Positions 9,334 to 20,367 of a DNA stretch of 64,000 bases are shown one piece after another. Both the position numbers and the translations under genes were made by a program. Below the pieces are notes generated by a model that saw only the letters and a program-made list of their open reading frames with translations, ran no database searches and had not been told where the DNA came from. Within the stretch, counting starts at the first letter, position 1. Every line of letters begins with the position of its first letter. Source of the DNA: Haloarcula ordinaria (GTDB lineage Archaea; Halobacteriota; Halobacteria; Halobacteriales; Haloarculaceae); the NCBI RefSeq assembly GCF_029338275.1, contig NZ_CP119789.1:1116001-1180000 (forward strand). The letters run 5' to 3'.

Positions 9334-9987
9334 TCACTCGTTCCCGACCGGTTTCCGACGGAGTTCGTCGAGCTGGTCCCGGAGGCGGCTCAGCTCCGTC
9401 TCGAGCTCCTCGCGCCGGTCGATGAGCGTGCTCAACTCCTCGGTGTTGACCGAGTAGTCGTTCTCCAGGGCGACGTCCAGGGCATCCGTGGTCGCCGCGG
9501 CGAGGTCCGTCGAGACGCGCAGCACCTCGCTCGGCGTCCCCCGCGACTCGTACAGCTCGACGTCGCCCGACAGCGGTCGGTAGGTCACCATCGGCGACTC
9601 GATCTCGCGATGGTACGTCACCGTGTAGCTGGTGTCCGTGACCGGGTTGTGTCGGTCCTCGGCCCGCTCGGTCCGAACGATGTTGAACGGCTCTGCGAGC
9701 GACGCGTAGGTGTCGGCCAGGTCCCGCAGCTGGTCCGCGGCCGTCACGTCGAGCTGAGCCTCCACGTCGCCGAAGAACTGTCGGGAGTTGGTGAGGCTGA
9801 ACGCCACCGTGTAGAAGACCGATTCGTCGCTGTCTGCCAGGTTCCGGACCCGCTCGCGGACCTCCTCGTGATGGCCTTCGATGGTCTGGCGTTCGAGCTC
9901 GTCGAGCAGCGTCCTGACCCCCCGTTCGCGCTCGAGAAACGACTCGACGATTGCCCCCGGCATCTCTTCGCCGTCCACGTCGTCCAT
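9334..9987 (-). CDS. Haloarchaeal protein of unknown function with C-terminal coiled coil
   Basis: A 217-aa acidic protein from MDDVDGEEMPGAIVE at 9987, preceded by an AAGGAGAG Shine-Dalgarno-like sequence that decides this start over an upstream ATG. No signal peptide, membrane segment or known catalytic motif is visible. The middle holds beta-rich sequence (VTDTSYTVTYHREIE), and the last ~35 residues (LIDRREELETELSRLRDQLD) form a clear coiled coil. I do not recognise the family. It stands alone between the regulator and the tRNA-Asp region. Confidence 0.65.
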   Translation of the reverse strand: MDDVDGEEMPGAIVESFLERERGVRTLLDELERQTIEGHHEEVRERVRNLADSDESVFYTVAFSLTNSRQFFGDVEAQLDVTAADQLRDLADTYASLAEPFNIVRTERAEDRHNPVTDTSYTVTYHREIESPMVTYRPLSGDVELYESRGTPSEVLRVSTDLAAATTDALDVALENDYSVNTEELSTLIDRREELETELSRLRDQLDELRRKPVGNE

Positions 9988-10056
9988 GTTCTCTCCTTCA
10001 GGTGTGGTCACTAAACAGTTTGTTGCCCACGCCCGTCCCACGGTTCCCGGTAACAC

Positions 10057-10560
10057 AAAACATATGCCATATCGCTGTAAGGACTAACACGTCCGCTCCC
10101 CGAGGTGGGACGGACGGCTATGACAGGGTGAGGGGGGTTTTCCCCCTCGCGTGCCGCCAGTTCCCGTGAGCGTCGCTTGGTTATGCGCCGACTTCTCCCG
10201 CTCTGCCCGTCGTGACCCGGTATTGCCACGGCGACGAGACGGACCGATCGTATTCGACAGCAGTGTGGTCGAGGGGATTTGAACCGAGCCAGACGTGCTC
10301 GCTCACTCCGTTCGCTGTGCGCGACTGGCAGGGTTCATATCCGCCCGTCGCCGTATTCGTCGAACTCGCAGTTGCTCGGCGACGAGACGTCTCGCTGGGA
10401 ATTAAGTTCGACAAAAGTACGCCCGGAGCGGGATTTGAACCCGGGCAAACGCGTCGCTGTCGCTCGCGTTTGCGTGATTCAAATCCCTTTCGGCGGTTCC
10501 TTGCTCACGGTGACGAGCACACGCTACGCGGCGCTCGTCGAAGTTGTTCGCAATAGAAGA
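10057..10560 (-). repeat. tRNA 3'-end fragments upstream of tRNA-Asp
   Basis: There is no protein gene here. At 10420-10443 the sequence repeats the tRNA-Asp 3' end (CGCCCGGAGCGGGATTTGAA and the next four bases) perfectly. It is followed by an inverted partner (GATTCAAATCCC near 10476-10487), so 10429-10487 can fold into one large hairpin. A further T-arm-like piece GGGATTTGAACC lies at 10274-10285, with a partner GGGTTCATATCC at 10331-10342. These look like relics of integration or duplication at the tRNA gene. Confidence 0.6.
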
Positions 10561-10633
10561 CGCCCGGAGCGGGATTTGAACCCGCGTCACAACCGTGACA
10601 GGGTTGTATGATGGGCCACTACACCATCCGGGC
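10561..10633 (-). tRNA. tRNA-Asp (GTC)
   Basis: Read on the minus strand: acceptor GCCCGGA pairs with TCCGGGC, discriminator G. The anticodon stem CAACC/GGTTG encloses loop CTGTCAC with anticodon GTC. The T-arm is GCGGG TTCAAAT CCCGC. Length is 73 nt without CCA or intron. A TATA-like GTCTTAATAC (10671-10680, minus) lies about 40 nt upstream. Confidence 0.95.
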
Positions 10634-10836
10634 ACGCTGCCTTGCTGCACTTCGTGGTATCCCGGTGCTGGTATTAAGACTTTCCAAACAAGGACGCCCT
10701 GTGACGGTACCCCGTAGCGGACCCAAACTTCTATGTCGGCCCTCGGCCAACGGACTGGCACGCAAGGACATCCCATGGCCGGCGTGTGGCGTCGCCGACC
10801 GGGGTCGAGTAGCCACGGCAGGCTGAGTTGGCAAGT

Positions 10837-10844
10837 GTTATATG
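10837..10844 (+). promoter_or_regulatory. TATA box of the RNA polymerase operon
   Basis: GTTATATG sits in a GC-rich spacer; transcription would start near 10868, giving a ~55-nt 5' UTR before rpoH. Nothing else in 10634-10921 looks coding. Confidence 0.5.
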
Positions 10845-10921
10845 CGTCCCGACAATACTGACCTGTAGTATCTCGTGACAGCCACCTTCTCTAGCAGCAG
10901 GCCCCACGCACGCACACACAC

Positions 10922-11149
10922 ATGGTAGATGTAAGTCAACACGACCTCGTCCCCGACCACAGCGTCGTCGACGAGGACGACCTCGAAGCAGTGCTCGACG
11001 AGTACGACATCAAGCGGACGGACCTCCCGAAGATCAAACGTGCCGACCCGGCGTTGCCCGACGACGCCGAGGAAGGTGACGTGATTCGAATCGTTCGTGA
11101 CTCACGGACGACCGACGAGGCCATCGTATACCGACTGGTGGTGGAATAA
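10922..11149 (+). CDS. rpoH: RNA polymerase subunit H
   Basis: A 75-aa subunit homologous to the C-terminal domain of eukaryotic Rpb5, which sits at the downstream jaw of RNA polymerase. The sequence [19 protein letters not shown]...[11 protein letters not shown] is the family core. It opens the conserved archaeal operon rpoH-rpoB2-rpoB1-rpoA1-rpoA2-nusA-rps12-rps7. Its stop shares one base with the rpoB2 start (TAATG), so the genes are translationally coupled. Confidence 0.95.
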   Translation: MVDVSQHDLVPDHSVVDEDDLEAVLDEYDIKRTDLPKIKRADPALPDDAEEGDVIRIVRDSRTTDEAIVYRLVVE

Positions 11150-12714
11150 TGAACACACAGGACCGACGCGCAATCTCGCGTGAGTACTTCGCGAAAGAAC
11201 GGCTCGCAGAACATCACTTCCGCTCCTTCAATGCCTTCCTCGACAGAGGGATGCAGCAGGTGGTCGACGAGAAAGAGACCATCGACACCGACATCGGCGA
11301 CAAGGAAGGACAGGAACCGGTGTGGGTCGAACTCGGCGACGTCCGGGTCGTCACCCCCCGCGTCCGCGAGGCCGACGGGAGCGAGGAACTGCTCTATCCC
11401 CAGGAAGCCCGACTGCGCAACATCACGTACTCCGCGCCGGTGTTCATGGAGATGGCCATCGTCCGGGGCGGCGAAGAGGAACCCGAGGAAGTCGTCGACC
11501 GGACCGAGACCAAGATCGGGCGCATGCCCATCATGGTCGGCTCGAACAAGTGCAACATCGCGGGCTTCACCCGCGAGGAGCTCATCGACATCGGCGAGGA
11601 CCCCGCCGACCCCGGCGGCTACTTCTGTGTCAACGGCTCCGAGCGGGTGCTGATGACCAGCGAGGACCTCGCCCCGAACAAGATTCTGGCCGAGTACGAC
11701 ACCAAGTACGGCGACGAGGTCCAGGTCGCAAAGACCTTCTCCCAGCGCCGTGGCTACCGTGCCCTCGTGCTCTGTGAGCGGACCCGTGACGGACTGCTCG
11801 AAGTCTCGTTCCCCTCGGTCTCGGGCAGCATCGACTTCGTGACGCTGGTCCGGGCGCTCGGCCTCGAATCCGACGAGGAGATCGTCCACCGCGTCTCGGA
11901 GGACCCCGAGATCGTGAAGTTCATGCTCGAGAATCTGGAGGAAGCCGAAGTCCAGACGACCGAGGGCGCCATCGAGGCGCTCGGGAAGCGCGTCGCCTCC
12001 GGCCAGGGCAAGAACTACCAGCTCAAGCGGGCCAACTACGTCATCGACCGCTACCTCCTGCCGCACCTCCACGAGGAGGGCGTCGACGAGGAGGAGGTCC
12101 GTATCAACAAGGCGTTCTACCTCTGCCGGATGGCCGAGGCGTGCTTCGAACTCGCACTCAACCGCCGCGAGTCCGACGACAAGGACCACTACGCGAACAA
12201 GCGACTGAAGGTCAGCGGCGACCTGATGACCGACCTGTTCCGGACGGCGCTGAACAAGCTCGCCCGGGACGTGAAATACCAGCTCGAACGAGCCAACATG
12301 CGGAACCGCCAGCTCTCTGTCTCCACCGTGGTTCGCTCGGACGTGCTGACCGAGCGGCTCGAACATCCCATCGCGACGGGCAACTGGGTGGGCGGACGCT
12401 CGGGTGTCTCCCAGCTGGTCGACCGGACCGACTTCATGGGCGTGCTGTCACACCTCCGCCGCCTGCGATCGCCGCTCTCCCGCTCGCAGCCCCACTTCGA
12501 GGCGCGTGACCTGCACGCGACCCAGTGGGGTCGCATCTGTCCTTCCGAGACGCCGGAGGGACCGAACTGTGGACTGGTGAAGAACTTCGCCCAGGCCATG
12601 GAACTCTCGCAGGACGTCGAGGACGCACAGGGACTGAAACAGGAACTCGCAGAGATGGGGGTCCAGGGCATCCCCGGAATCGAATCGATCGAAACACAGC
12701 CCGCGGACGACTAA
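11149..12714 (+). CDS. rpoB2: RNA polymerase subunit B'' (Rpb2 N-terminal half)
   Basis: A 521-aa subunit carrying the protrusion, lobe and fork parts of the second-largest subunit. Recognisable segments are IGRMPIMVGSNKCNI, GGYFCVNGSERVL and ATQWGRICPSETPEGPNCGL. The Rpb2 equivalent is split into B'' and B' as in Euryarchaeota such as haloarchaea and methanogens. Length is normal and no intein is present. It begins on the last base of rpoH and ends 3 nt before rpoB1. Confidence 0.96.
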   Translation: MNTQDRRAISREYFAKERLAEHHFRSFNAFLDRGMQQVVDEKETIDTDIGDKEGQEPVWVELGDVRVVTPRVREADGSEELLYPQEARLRNITYSAPVFMEMAIVRGGEEEPEEVVDRTETKIGRMPIMVGSNKCNIAGFTREELIDIGEDPADPGGYFCVNGSERVLMTSEDLAPNKILAEYDTKYGDEVQVAKTFSQRRGYRALVLCERTRDGLLEVSFPSVSGSIDFVTLVRALGLESDEEIVHRVSEDPEIVKFMLENLEEAEVQTTEGAIEALGKRVASGQGKNYQLKRANYVIDRYLLPHLHEEGVDEEEVRINKAFYLCRMAEACFELALNRRESDDKDHYANKRLKVSGDLMTDLFRTALNKLARDVKYQLERANMRNRQLSVSTVVRSDVLTERLEHPIATGNWVGGRSGVSQLVDRTDFMGVLSHLRRLRSPLSRSQPHFEARDLHATQWGRICPSETPEGPNCGLVKNFAQAMELSQDVEDAQGLKQELAEMGVQGIPGIESIETQPADD

Positions 12715-12717
12715 ACC

Positions 12718-14544
12718 ATGAGCCAGGGACGCGAAGCCAAAGTTTACGTAAACGGTAGTCTGGTCGGAACACACCCCGACCCCGAACAGCTCGCACAACA
12801 GGTCCGACAGGCGCGACGACGGGGAGACGTCTCCCAGATGGTCAACGTGTCGGTCAAGGACCGCACCGACGAGGTCATCATCAACGCCGACGCCGGCCGG
12901 GCCCGCCGCCCGCTCCTGGTCGTCGAGGACGGCGACCCACTCATCACGGACGAGGAGATCGAGGCCGTCAAGGACGGCGACCTCGGGTTCGACGAACTCG
13001 TCGAGCGGGGTCTCGTCGAGTTCATCGACGCCGAAGAAGAGGAGGACATCCTCGTCGGCGTCGACGAGACGGAACTCACCGAGAACCACACCCACCTCGA
13101 GGTCGATCCGCAGCTGATGTTCGGTATCGGCGCGGGGATGATTCCGTACCCCGAACACAACGCCTCGCCCCGGATTACGATGGGGTCGGGGATGATCAAG
13201 CAGTCGCTGGGGCTCCCGAGCGCGAACTACCGCATCCGCCCGGACACCCGCCAGCACCTGCTGCACTACCCGCAGCTCTCGATGGTCAAGACCCAGACCA
13301 CCGAGCAGATCGGCTACGACGACCGCCCGGCGGCCCAGAACTTCGTCGTCGCCGTCATGTCCTACGAGGGGTTCAACATCGAAGACGCTTTAGTGATGAA
13401 CCAGGGGTCGGTCGACCGCGCGCTCGCCCGCTCCCATTTCTTCCGGACCTACGAGGGCGAGGAACGGCGCTACCCCGGTGGGCAGGAGGACCGCTTCGAG
13501 ATTCCGGACGACGAGGTCCGGGGCGCCCGCGGCGAGGACGCCTACACGCACCTCGACGACGACGGCCTCGTGAACCCCGAGACGAAGGTCGGCGAGAACG
13601 CCGTCCTGCTCGGGAAGACCAGCCCGCCCCGGTTCCTCGAGGAACCGGACGACATGGGCGGCCTCTCGCCCCAGAAACGACGTGAAACCAGCGTCACGAT
13701 GCGCTCGGGCGAATCCGGCGTCGTGGACACGGTCACGCTGATGGAGGGTGAGGACGGCTCGAAACTCTCGAAGGTCTCCGTGCGTGACGAGCGAATCCCA
13801 GAGCTCGGCGACAAGTTCGCCAGCCGGCACGGCCAGAAGGGCGTCGTCGGCCACATCGCCCCCCAGGAGGACATGCCCTTCACCGAGGAGGGCGTCGTCC
13901 CGGACCTGGTCATCAACCCGCACGCGCTGCCGTCGCGGATGACCGTCGGCCACATCTTAGAGATGATCGGCGGGAAGGTCGGTGCGCTGGAAGGTCGGCG
14001 CGTCGACGGCACCGCCTTTACCGGCGAGGACGAGGAGCGACTCCGTGGCTCCCTGGAGGAGCACGGCTTCGACTCCAGTGGCAAGGAGACGATGTACTCC
14101 GGGGTCACCGGCGAGAAGATTGAAGCCGACATCTTCGTCGGCGACATCTTCTACCAGAAACTCTACCACATGGTCTCGAACAAGCTGCACGCCCGTTCGC
14201 GCGGGCCGGTGCAGGTGCTCACCCGCCAGCCCACCGAAGGGCGAGCCCGCGAAGGTGGCCTGCGCGTGGGTGAGATGGAACGGGACGTGCTCATCGGCCA
14301 CGGGGCGGCGATGGCACTCAAGGAACGACTCCTCGACGAGTCTGACCGGGAGTTCATCAACGTCTGTGGCCAGTGTGGCATGACCGCCGTCGAGAACGTC
14401 GAGCAACGGCGCGTCTACTGTCCGAACTGTGAGGAGGAGACCGACATCCACGAGGTCGAGATGTCCTACGCGTTCAAGCTCCTCTTAGACGAGATGAAGG
14501 CGCTCGGAATCGCCCCGCGGATCGAACTGGAGGACGCAGTATGA
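12718..14544 (+). CDS. rpoB1: RNA polymerase subunit B' (Rpb2 C-terminal half)
   Basis: A 608-aa subunit with the external, hybrid-binding, wall and anchor regions. Visible are [28 protein letters not shown] and a C-terminal zinc site [12 protein letters not shown]...[10 protein letters not shown]. It completes the split second-largest subunit. The coding sequence overlaps the rpoA1 start by 4 nt (ATGA). No intein or truncation is seen. Confidence 0.96.
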   Translation: MSQGREAKVYVNGSLVGTHPDPEQLAQQVRQARRRGDVSQMVNVSVKDRTDEVIINADAGRARRPLLVVEDGDPLITDEEIEAVKDGDLGFDELVERGLVEFIDAEEEEDILVGVDETELTENHTHLEVDPQLMFGIGAGMIPYPEHNASPRITMGSGMIKQSLGLPSANYRIRPDTRQHLLHYPQLSMVKTQTTEQIGYDDRPAAQNFVVAVMSYEGFNIEDALVMNQGSVDRALARSHFFRTYEGEERRYPGGQEDRFEIPDDEVRGARGEDAYTHLDDDGLVNPETKVGENAVLLGKTSPPRFLEEPDDMGGLSPQKRRETSVTMRSGESGVVDTVTLMEGEDGSKLSKVSVRDERIPELGDKFASRHGQKGVVGHIAPQEDMPFTEEGVVPDLVINPHALPSRMTVGHILEMIGGKVGALEGRRVDGTAFTGEDEERLRGSLEEHGFDSSGKETMYSGVTGEKIEADIFVGDIFYQKLYHMVSNKLHARSRGPVQVLTRQPTEGRAREGGLRVGEMERDVLIGHGAAMALKERLLDESDREFINVCGQCGMTAVENVEQRRVYCPNCEEETDIHEVEMSYAFKLLLDEMKALGIAPRIELEDAV

Positions 14545-17450
14545 GTTCCCAACAGACACCGAAAGAGATCGGCCAGATCAGCTTCGGGCTGATGAACCCC
14601 GAGGAGTACCGCGACATGTCGGCGACGAAGGTCATCACCGCCGACACCTACGACGACGACGGCTTCCCCATCGACATGGGCCTGATGGACCCGCGCCTGG
14701 GCGTCATCGACCCCGGCCTGGAGTGCAAGACCTGCGGGAAACACAGCGGGTCGTGTAACGGCCACTTCGGCCACATCGAACTGGCCGCGCCGGTCATCCA
14801 CGTCGGGTTCTCGAAGCTCATCCGACGGCTGCTGCGCGGGACCTGTCGCGAGTGCTCGCGGCTCTGTCTCGACGAAGCCGAACGCGAGGAGTTCGCCGGT
14901 CAGCTCCAGCGGACCCGCGACCTGGGCCGCGACCTGAACGACGTCACGAAGGCCGCCATCCGGCAGGCCCGCAAGAAGGACCGCTGTCCGTTCTGTGGGG
15001 AGAAGCAGTACGACATCAAACACGAGAAGCCGACCACGTACTACGAGGTCCAGGACGTCCTCTCCTCGGAGTACCCCTCGCTCATCGCCGCCGCGATGGA
15101 GGAGGCCGACGACCCAATCTCGCCCGTCGACCTCGCCGAAGAGACCGGCATCGACCAGAGCCGCGTCCAGGAGATCCTCAGCGGCGAGTTCCGCCCCCGG
15201 AAGGAGGACCGCCGCGCCTTAGAGAAGGCGCTGAACGTCGACCTGACCGAGGAGGACCACAACAAGCTGATGCCCTCGGACATCCGCGACTGGTTCGAGG
15301 ACATCCCGGACGAGGACATCGAGGTTCTGGGCATGAACCCCGACCGCTCGCGACCCGAGTGGATGATTCTCACCGTGCTGCCGGTGCCGCCGGTCACCGC
15401 CCGTCCCTCCATCACGCTGGACAACGGCCAGCGCTCCGAGGACGACCTGACCCACAAGCTCGTGGACATCATCCGCATCAACCAGCGGTTCATGGAGAAC
15501 CGCGAGGCCGGTGCGCCCCAGCTCATCATCGAGGACCTCTGGGAACTGTTGCAGTACCACGTCACGACGTTCATGGACAACGAGATCTCGGGCACGCCGC
15601 CGGCGCGACACCGCTCCGGTCGCCCGCTGAAGACCCTCTCCCAGCGCCTCAAGGGCAAGGAGGGGCGATTCCGTGGCTCGCTGTCCGGGAAGCGCGTCAA
15701 CTTCTCGGCGCGAACCGTCATCTCGCCGGACCCGACGCTCAGCCTGAACGAGGTCGGTGTCCCCGAGCGCGTCGCGCGTGAGATGACCCAGACGATGAAC
15801 GCCAACGAGCGCAATCTCGAGAAGGCCCGGCGCTACGTCGCCAACGGGCCCGAAGGCCACCCCGGCGCGAACTACGTCCGACGACCGGACGGCCGCCGCC
15901 TGAAGGTGACCGAGAAGAACTGCGAGGAACTGGCCGAGAAGGTCGAACCCGGCTGGGAGGTCTCCCGACATCTCGTGGACGGCGACATCATCATCTTCAA
16001 CCGGCAGCCCTCGCTGCACCGGATGTCCATCATGGCTCACGAGGTCGTCGTGATGCCGTACAAGACGTTCCGGCTCAACACCGTCGTCTGCCCGCCGTAC
16101 AACGCCGACTTCGACGGCGACGAGATGAACATGCACGCGCTGCAAAACGAGGAGGCACGGGCCGAAGCGCGCGTCCTCATGCGCGTGCAGGAACAGATGC
16201 TCTCGCCGCGCTTCGGCGAGAACATCATCGGCGCCATCCAGGACCACATCAGCGGGACGTACCTGTTGACCCACACCAACCCGCAGTTCAACGAGACGCA
16301 GGCCCTGGACCTGCTTCGGGCGACGCGCATCGACGAACTGCCCGACCCCGACGGCGAAGACGAGAACGGCGACGCCTACTGGACCGGACGGTCGCTGTTC
16401 TCCGAACTGCTGCCCGACGACCTGAACCTCGAGTTCATGTCATCAGCCGGCGACACCGTCCTCATCGAGGACGGCCAGATGCACGATGGCACCATCGACG
16501 AGGACGCCGTCGGCGCGTTCGGCGGCGAGGTCGTCGACACCATCGCCAAGGAGTACTCGCGGACCCGCGCCCGCATCCTCGTCAACGAGGTATCGGCGCT
16601 GGCGATGCGCTCCATCATGCACTTCGGGTTCTCCATCGGAATCGACGACGAGTCCATCCCGCGAGCGGCCGAAGAGCAGATCAACGACGCCATCGACTCC
16701 GCGTACGACCGCGTCGAGGAGCTCATCGAGACCTACGAGCAGGGCGACCTCGAGTCCCTGCCCGGTCGAACCGTCGACGAGACGCTGGAGATGAAGATAA
16801 TGCAGACGCTGGGCAAGGCGCGTGACTCCGCCGGTGACATCGCCGAAGACCACTTCGACGACGACAACCCGGCCGTGGTCATGGCCGAGTCCGGCGCGCG
16901 TGGGTCGATGCTGAACCTGACCCAGATGGCCGGCTGTGTCGGCCAGCAGGCGGTCCGTGGCGAGCGCATCAACCGTGGCTACGAGGGCCGAACCCTCTCG
17001 CACTTCGAGGAGGGCGACCTCTCGGCGGACGCCCACGGCTTCGTCGAGGCCTCCTATCGCTCGGGGCTCTCGCCCAAGGAGTTCTTCTTCCACGCGATGG
17101 GTGGCCGCGAGGGCCTGGTCGACACGGCAGTCCGGACGTCGAAGTCCGGCTACCTCCAGCGCCGGCTCATCAACGCCCTGTCCGAACTGGAGACGCAGTA
17201 CGACGGTACCGTCCGGGACACCTCGGACACCATCGTCCAGTTCGAGTTCGGCGAGGACGGCACCTCGCCGGTCAACGTCTCTTCCAGCCAGGACGAGGCC
17301 GCCGTCGACGTCGAGCAGATCGCCGACAGCGTCCTCAACGAGGAGTTCGGCTCCGAGCGCGAGAAGGAGTCGTTCCTGGGACAGCGGACCGAACACACCA
17401 ACCTCTCGGAACAGGCCGACGACTGGTGGATGGCCGAGGGTGACGACTAA
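14541..17450 (+). CDS. rpoA1: RNA polymerase subunit A' (Rpb1 N-terminal part)
   Basis: A 969-aa catalytic subunit. The Mg-binding motif [10 protein letters not shown] is at residues 521-530 with the three Asp ligands at 523, 525 and 527. The N-terminal zinc site [17 protein letters not shown] and a second CPFCGEKQ are present. An extra helix-turn-helix-like insert ([20 protein letters not shown], ~residues 200-220) is known from haloarchaeal A'. There is no intein. Two nucleotides separate it from rpoA2. Confidence 0.96.
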   Translation: MSSQQTPKEIGQISFGLMNPEEYRDMSATKVITADTYDDDGFPIDMGLMDPRLGVIDPGLECKTCGKHSGSCNGHFGHIELAAPVIHVGFSKLIRRLLRGTCRECSRLCLDEAEREEFAGQLQRTRDLGRDLNDVTKAAIRQARKKDRCPFCGEKQYDIKHEKPTTYYEVQDVLSSEYPSLIAAAMEEADDPISPVDLAEETGIDQSRVQEILSGEFRPRKEDRRALEKALNVDLTEEDHNKLMPSDIRDWFEDIPDEDIEVLGMNPDRSRPEWMILTVLPVPPVTARPSITLDNGQRSEDDLTHKLVDIIRINQRFMENREAGAPQLIIEDLWELLQYHVTTFMDNEISGTPPARHRSGRPLKTLSQRLKGKEGRFRGSLSGKRVNFSARTVISPDPTLSLNEVGVPERVAREMTQTMNANERNLEKARRYVANGPEGHPGANYVRRPDGRRLKVTEKNCEELAEKVEPGWEVSRHLVDGDIIIFNRQPSLHRMSIMAHEVVVMPYKTFRLNTVVCPPYNADFDGDEMNMHALQNEEARAEARVLMRVQEQMLSPRFGENIIGAIQDHISGTYLLTHTNPQFNETQALDLLRATRIDELPDPDGEDENGDAYWTGRSLFSELLPDDLNLEFMSSAGDTVLIEDGQMHDGTIDEDAVGAFGGEVVDTIAKEYSRTRARILVNEVSALAMRSIMHFGFSIGIDDESIPRAAEEQINDAIDSAYDRVEELIETYEQGDLESLPGRTVDETLEMKIMQTLGKARDSAGDIAEDHFDDDNPAVVMAESGARGSMLNLTQMAGCVGQQAVRGERINRGYEGRTLSHFEEGDLSADAHGFVEASYRSGLSPKEFFFHAMGGREGLVDTAVRTSKSGYLQRRLINALSELETQYDGTVRDTSDTIVQFEFGEDGTSPVNVSSSQDEAAVDVEQIADSVLNEEFGSEREKESFLGQRTEHTNLSEQADDWWMAEGDD

Positions 17451-17452
17451 CA

Positions 17453-18643
17453 ATGACAGCAAACGTCTCCGCAGACATCGAAGCGGTCGTCGAGGACACG
17501 GAGCTCCCGCGACGGCTGAAAGACGAGGTGTACAGCACCATCGAAGACCGCGACCTCGGCGTCGAGGACGCCGACCGCATCGCACAGGCCGTCGAGTCGC
17601 GCTACATGGAGACGCGGGTCGACCCGCTGGACCCGGTCGGGACCGTCTCGGCCCAGTCCATCGGGGAGCCGGGCACGCAGATGACGATGAACACGTTCCA
17701 CTACGCCGGCGTGGCGGAGATCGACGTCACCCAGGGGCTCCCGCGCCTCATCGAGCTCGTCGACGCCCGGAAGACGCCGGACACGCCGATGATGACCGTC
17801 CACCTCGACGACGAGTACGCGACCGACCGCGAGAAGGCCCACGAGGTCGTCTGGAAGATCGAGGCCACCCGCATCCTCGCGCTGGGTGACATCTCGACGA
17901 ACGTCGCGGACATGCTCGTCGAGATCGACCTCAACGACGACACCCTGCTCGAGCGGTGGCCGACCGTCGACGACGTCGACGCCATCGCCGAGGAGATCGC
18001 CGAGACCATCGAGTCGAACCTCGGCGTCGAGGCCCGCCAGGTCGGAACCGTCATCGAGTTCGGCCCCGAGGAGCCCAGCTACCGCGACCTGCTGCAGCTG
18101 GTCGAGGAGCTGCGCGACATCATCTTCAAGGGCATCGAGGAGGTCTCCCGCGTCGTCATCCGCAAGGAAGACCTCGAGGACGGCGAGGAGTTTGTCCTCT
18201 ACACCGAGGGGTCGGACTTCGGCGACGTCCTCGGTATCGAGGGCGTCGACGCCTCGCGGACCACGTGTAACAACATCCACGAGATCTACCGCGAACTGGG
18301 CGTCGAGGCCGCCCGCGAAACGCTGATCAACGAGACGATGAACACCCTCGAAGAGCAGGGGCTGGACGACGTGAACGTCCGCCACCTGATGCTGGTCGCG
18401 GACATCATGACCAACGAGGGGACCATCGAGTCCATCGGTCGCCACGGTATCTCCGGGTCGAAGGACTCGGTGCTCGCCCGCGCCGCGTTCGAGGTGACGG
18501 TCAACCACCTGCTTGACGCCGCCATCCACGGCGAGGTCGACCAGCTCGACGGCGTCACGGAGAACGTCATCGTCGGCAAACCCATCAAGCTCGGCACCGG
18601 AGACGTCGACCTCCGGATGGGCGTCAGTCGTAACGCCGACTGA
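17453..18643 (+). CDS. rpoA2: RNA polymerase subunit A'' (Rpb1 C-terminal part)
   Basis: A 396-aa subunit containing the bridge-proximal and trigger-loop region ([20 protein letters not shown]) and the jaw/cleft segments. The family motif [20 protein letters not shown] follows near the end. It completes the split largest subunit with A'. The stop and the nusA start share one base (TGATG). Confidence 0.96.
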   Translation: MTANVSADIEAVVEDTELPRRLKDEVYSTIEDRDLGVEDADRIAQAVESRYMETRVDPLDPVGTVSAQSIGEPGTQMTMNTFHYAGVAEIDVTQGLPRLIELVDARKTPDTPMMTVHLDDEYATDREKAHEVVWKIEATRILALGDISTNVADMLVEIDLNDDTLLERWPTVDDVDAIAEEIAETIESNLGVEARQVGTVIEFGPEEPSYRDLLQLVEELRDIIFKGIEEVSRVVIRKEDLEDGEEFVLYTEGSDFGDVLGIEGVDASRTTCNNIHEIYRELGVEAARETLINETMNTLEEQGLDDVNVRHLMLVADIMTNEGTIESIGRHGISGSKDSVLARAAFEVTVNHLLDAAIHGEVDQLDGVTENVIVGKPIKLGTGDVDLRMGVSRNAD

Positions 18644-19068
18644 TGCGGGTCGAGCTCTCGGACGAGGCCCGACAACTGGTCGCCCTCTTCGAGAACGAGG
18701 CGTCCATCACCGTCCGGGACTGCGTGGTCGACGAGGACCACGACCAGGTGGTCTATCTCGTCAAACGTGGTGACATGGCCGACGCAATCGGCCCCGGTGG
18801 CCAGACCGTCCAGCGCGTCGAAGAGCAGCTCGGCCGCGACGTGAAACTCGTCGAGGGGGCCGAGACGGCGGCGGACTTCGTCGCCAACGCGCTGGCCCCG
18901 GCGGCGGTGTACAACGTCACCATCTCCGAGAACGACGACACCGTCGCCTACGTCGAGGTGGCCCAGGAGGACCGCGGGGCCGCCATCGGCCGCGACGGCC
19001 GCAACATCGACGCCGCACGGGACCTGGCGAAGCGCCACTTCGACATCGACGGCATCGAACTCACCTGA
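18643..19068 (+). CDS. nusA: NusA-like KH-domain transcription factor
   Basis: A 141-aa archaeal NusA consisting only of two KH RNA-binding domains, with the GxxG loops GPGG (~residues 47-50) and GRDG (~111-114). It lacks the bacterial N-terminal polymerase-binding and S1 domains, as expected in archaea. Its place between rpoA2 and rps12 is conserved. It probably links transcription elongation or termination to nascent RNA; the direct archaeal role is not settled. Confidence 0.92.
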   Translation: MRVELSDEARQLVALFENEASITVRDCVVDEDHDQVVYLVKRGDMADAIGPGGQTVQRVEEQLGRDVKLVEGAETAADFVANALAPAAVYNVTISENDDTVAYVEVAQEDRGAAIGRDGRNIDAARDLAKRHFDIDGIELT

Positions 19069-19178
19069 GACCGGGCGCTCTCCGGTCGTTCGCTACACCG
19101 AGAGCGATGGCTGTGGGACACGATTGTGGGACAGAACGCCACACACGCCTGCTCTCGCCCGGAAACAAAAGAGGAGTC

Positions 19179-19185
19179 TTAAGTA
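19179..19185 (+). promoter_or_regulatory. TATA-like promoter before rps12
   Basis: TTAAGTA lies 26 nt upstream of the rps12 ATG in a ~140-bp spacer after nusA. The distance fits a leaderless transcript, so rps12-rps7 probably has its own promoter besides readthrough from the rpo operon. Confidence 0.45.
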
Positions 19186-19210
19186 TCTCGGCAGGCTACG
19201 AACGCGTACT

Positions 19211-19639
19211 ATGACGAACGGCAAATACGCCGCGCGCAAACTCAAGAAGGACCGCCAGAAGCACCGGTGGTCCGACTCCGACTACGCGCGCCGCGAGCGA
19301 GGCCTGGGCAAGAAGTCCGACCCGCTCGAGGGCGCGCCCCAGGGCCGAGGCATCGTACTGGAGAAAGTGGGCATCGAGGCCAAGCAGCCCAACTCCGCCA
19401 TCCGGAAGTGCGTCCGCGTTCAGCTCATCAAGAACGGGAAGCAGGTCACCGCGTTCTGTCCCGGTGACGGTGCCATCTCCTTCATCGACGAGCACGACGA
19501 GGTCACCATCGCCGGTATCGGTGGGGCGAAGGGTCGTGCGATGGGGGACCTCTCCGGTGTCAACTACAAGGTCGAGAAGGTCAACGGCGTCTCCATGATC
19601 GAGCTCGTTCGCGGGAACGCGGAGAAACCGGTCCGATAA
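19211..19639 (+). CDS. rps12: 30S ribosomal protein uS12
   Basis: A 142-aa decoding-centre protein. The signatures [20 protein letters not shown] and [15 protein letters not shown] are intact. The start [14 protein letters not shown] at 19211 matches archaeal uS12; longer in-frame extensions run into the promoter region. It ends 2 nt before rps7. Confidence 0.96.
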   Translation: MTNGKYAARKLKKDRQKHRWSDSDYARRERGLGKKSDPLEGAPQGRGIVLEKVGIEAKQPNSAIRKCVRVQLIKNGKQVTAFCPGDGAISFIDEHDEVTIAGIGGAKGRAMGDLSGVNYKVEKVNGVSMIELVRGNAEKPVR

Positions 19640-19641
19640 CC

Positions 19642-20256
19642 ATGAGTGCCGAAGACACACCCGAAGGCGAGGAGCCCGAAGACGTCGAGGAAGAGACCAC
19701 CCGCGCCAAGCTCTTTGGCGAGTGGGACATCTCCGACATCGAGTACACGGACCCCTCCACCGAGCGCTACATCAACGTCACGCCCATCGCCCACACGATG
19801 GGGCGCCACGCCGAGAAGCAGTTCAAGAAGTCCGACATCAGCGTCGTCGAGCGGCTCATCAACCGCCTGATGCAGACCGACGAGAACACGGGCAAGAAGC
19901 AGCTGGCGACGTCTATCGTCACCGACGCCTTCGACATCGTCCACGACCGCACCGACGAGAACCCGATCCAGGTGCTCGTCCGCGCCGTCGAGAACAGCGC
20001 GCCCCGGGAGGAGACCGTCCGCCTGAAGTACGGGGGCATCAGCGTCCCGAAGGCCGTCGACGTCGCGCCCCAGCGCCGCGTCGACCAGGCCCTGAAGTTC
20101 CTCGCCGAGGGCGTCTACGGCAGCTCGTTCAAGACGACCACCAGCGCCGAGGAGGCCCTCGCCCAGCAGCTCATCGGCGCGGCGAACGCCGACGTCCAGA
20201 CCTACGCGGTCAACCAGAAAGAGGAGAAAGAGCGCGTCGCGGCGGCCGCTCGATAA
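19642..20256 (+). CDS. rps7: 30S ribosomal protein uS7
   Basis: A 204-aa assembly-initiating protein of the small-subunit head. An acidic haloarchaeal N-terminal extension (~30 residues) precedes the conserved core LFGEWDISDIEYTDPST and KQFKKSDISVVERLINRLM. It is the last gene of the operon. A T-rich stretch (GTCTTTTCGTC) follows about 12 nt after the stop and may terminate it. Confidence 0.96.
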   Translation: MSAEDTPEGEEPEDVEEETTRAKLFGEWDISDIEYTDPSTERYINVTPIAHTMGRHAEKQFKKSDISVVERLINRLMQTDENTGKKQLATSIVTDAFDIVHDRTDENPIQVLVRAVENSAPREETVRLKYGGISVPKAVDVAPQRRVDQALKFLAEGVYGSSFKTTTSAEEALAQQLIGAANADVQTYAVNQKEEKERVAAAAR

Positions 20257-20324
20257 TCTGCGGGACTGTCTTTTCGTCTTCACTCGCTGCCCAGTGACGA
20301 CGCCGAGAGTCGGTCGGCCCTGCC

Positions 20325-20352
20325 GTTAACCCACGATTATATTGGGGTTGAC
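20325..20352 (+). promoter_or_regulatory. Candidate biotin-repressor operator over the bioY TATA box
   Basis: Half-sites GTTAACC (20325-20331) and GGTTGAC (20346-20352) form an imperfect inverted repeat around ATTATATTG, which is the likely TATA box 26-30 nt before the bioY ATG. A GTTAAC-type palindrome recalls BirA-like sites. Binding here would block the promoter. This is inference from symmetry and position. Confidence 0.45.
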
Positions 20353-20367
20353 GATAGACGTTCGTCC

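Noticed and set aside
10936..12366. 476-codon frame antisense to rpoB2
   Set aside because: Shadow of a conserved gene; third-position GC bias alone keeps it open.
14541..17450. Possible intein in rpoA1
   Set aside because: The length is normal and the protein is continuous through the [10 protein letters not shown] site with no intein motifs.
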